DNA from: Sphingomonas sp. AOB5
GTDB lineage: Bacteria; Pseudomonadota; Alphaproteobacteria; Sphingomonadales; Sphingomonadaceae
Direction: 5' to 3'
DNA: 64,000 nucleotides
Assembly: GCF_029433115.1 (NCBI RefSeq)
Contig: NZ_JARNTV010000002.1
Span: forward strand, 1 to 64,000
Positions 63,782 through 64,000 of this stretch are shown piece by piece (positions within the stretch are counted from its first letter, which is position 1; every line of letters begins with the position of its first letter). The translations under genes were made by a program, and so were the position numbers. The notes under the pieces were generated by a model. The model was given only the letters and a program-made list of their open reading frames with translations. It was not told the origin of the DNA and ran no database searches.

Positions 63782-64000
63782 TGAAGCCGCTCGCCCTTCT
63801 TATCGCCGCTGTGCCGCTCGGTCTGCTTGCGCAGCCCGCCGCGGCGCAGGGGGTCTCGACCTCGGCCTACCGCACGACGCTCGACTATGCGAGCTGTGCG
63901 GTCGGCAAGGACGCGGCTGCCGCCAAGGCGCTGCTGGCGACCGTGCCGGGCAGTGCCGAGGCGCGCGCCGCCGCGGCCAAGGTCACCGCGCTTGGCTGTG
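63781..64000 (+). CDS. Secreted protein, paralogue 2 (partial)
   Basis: Starts at the last base of the preceding stop codon and runs off the window after about 73 residues. A signal peptide (LALLIAAVPLGLLAQPAAAQ) is followed by LDYASCAVGKDAAAAKALLA and TVPGSAEARAAAAKVTALGC, which repeats the Cys - LL - PGS-E - A - L-GC pattern of the gene before it. The two are tandem duplicates between nuoF and whatever follows. Confidence 0.75.
   Translation, partial: MKPLALLIAAVPLGLLAQPAAAQGVSTSAYRTTLDYASCAVGKDAAAAKALLATVPGSAEARAAAAKVTALGC

Overview
The window reads as a chromosomal segment of a high-GC alphaproteobacterium of the sphingomonad type (Sphingomonas or a close relative). The signs are a large TonB-dependent receptor next to CoA-linked catabolism, a complex I operon in the order nuoA-B-C-D-E-F with small genes wedged in, the zapA / 6S-like RNA / 5-formyltetrahydrofolate cyclo-ligase arrangement, and a tkt-gap-pgk run. 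Genes are packed tightly: most co-directional neighbours overlap by 1-10 bases (ATGA, GTGA or TGATG junctions) and most convergent neighbours share or abut their stop codons. I saw no transposase, integrase, phage gene or CRISPR array.

Region 1 (1-30135) is a CoA-dependent catabolic gene bank. It holds two AMP-forming acyl-CoA ligases, five acyl-CoA dehydrogenases (two large/small pairs plus one ACAD10/11-like single enzyme), two hotdog thioesterases, a fused enoyl-CoA hydratase/3-hydroxyacyl-CoA dehydrogenase, three short-chain dehydrogenases, a zinc alcohol dehydrogenase, an APH-fold kinase of the ACAD10/11 type, a glutathione transferase, a serine beta-lactamase-fold esterase, two MFS transporters, a TonB-dependent receptor and a regulator with two TetR domains. 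Together they could import, activate and degrade an unidentified hydrophobic carboxylic acid or lactone-like compound. Three families of intergenic inverted repeats are scattered here, one copy inside each dehydrogenase pair.

Region 2 (30132-37227) is mixed: a stand-alone domain resembling the N-terminal part of contractile-injection-system AAA ATPases, glycerol kinase, an AI-2E family transporter, tRNA-Asp(GTC), a DoxX protein, several small membrane proteins, 5-FCL, a 6S-like RNA, zapA and a 59-residue helical protein before zapA.

Region 3 (37450-46028) carries central sugar metabolism: tkt, gap, a MOSC-domain gene, pgk and, further on, class I fructose-bisphosphate aldolase, with a glycolipid-binding-fold protein and an SPFH protein between them. 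The 746-base gap between these last two (42670-43415) contains two abutting tRNA-like structures that break normal tRNA rules, followed by strongly structured non-coding sequence. This is the least explained stretch of the window.

Region 4 (46025-56938) holds envelope and housekeeping genes: paired lipoproteins, an O-methyltransferase, ThiE, an L,D-transpeptidase, an M23 peptidase, EF-P, an inositol-monophosphatase-family enzyme, a BAAT-like hydrolase, a GT39-like glycosyltransferase and secreted proteins, ending in a strong terminator.

Region 5 (56939-64000) is the start of the NADH dehydrogenase operon behind a Fur-box-like site. Six small accessory genes lie between nuoD and nuoF, and two paralogous secreted proteins follow nuoF. 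The last gene runs off the window.
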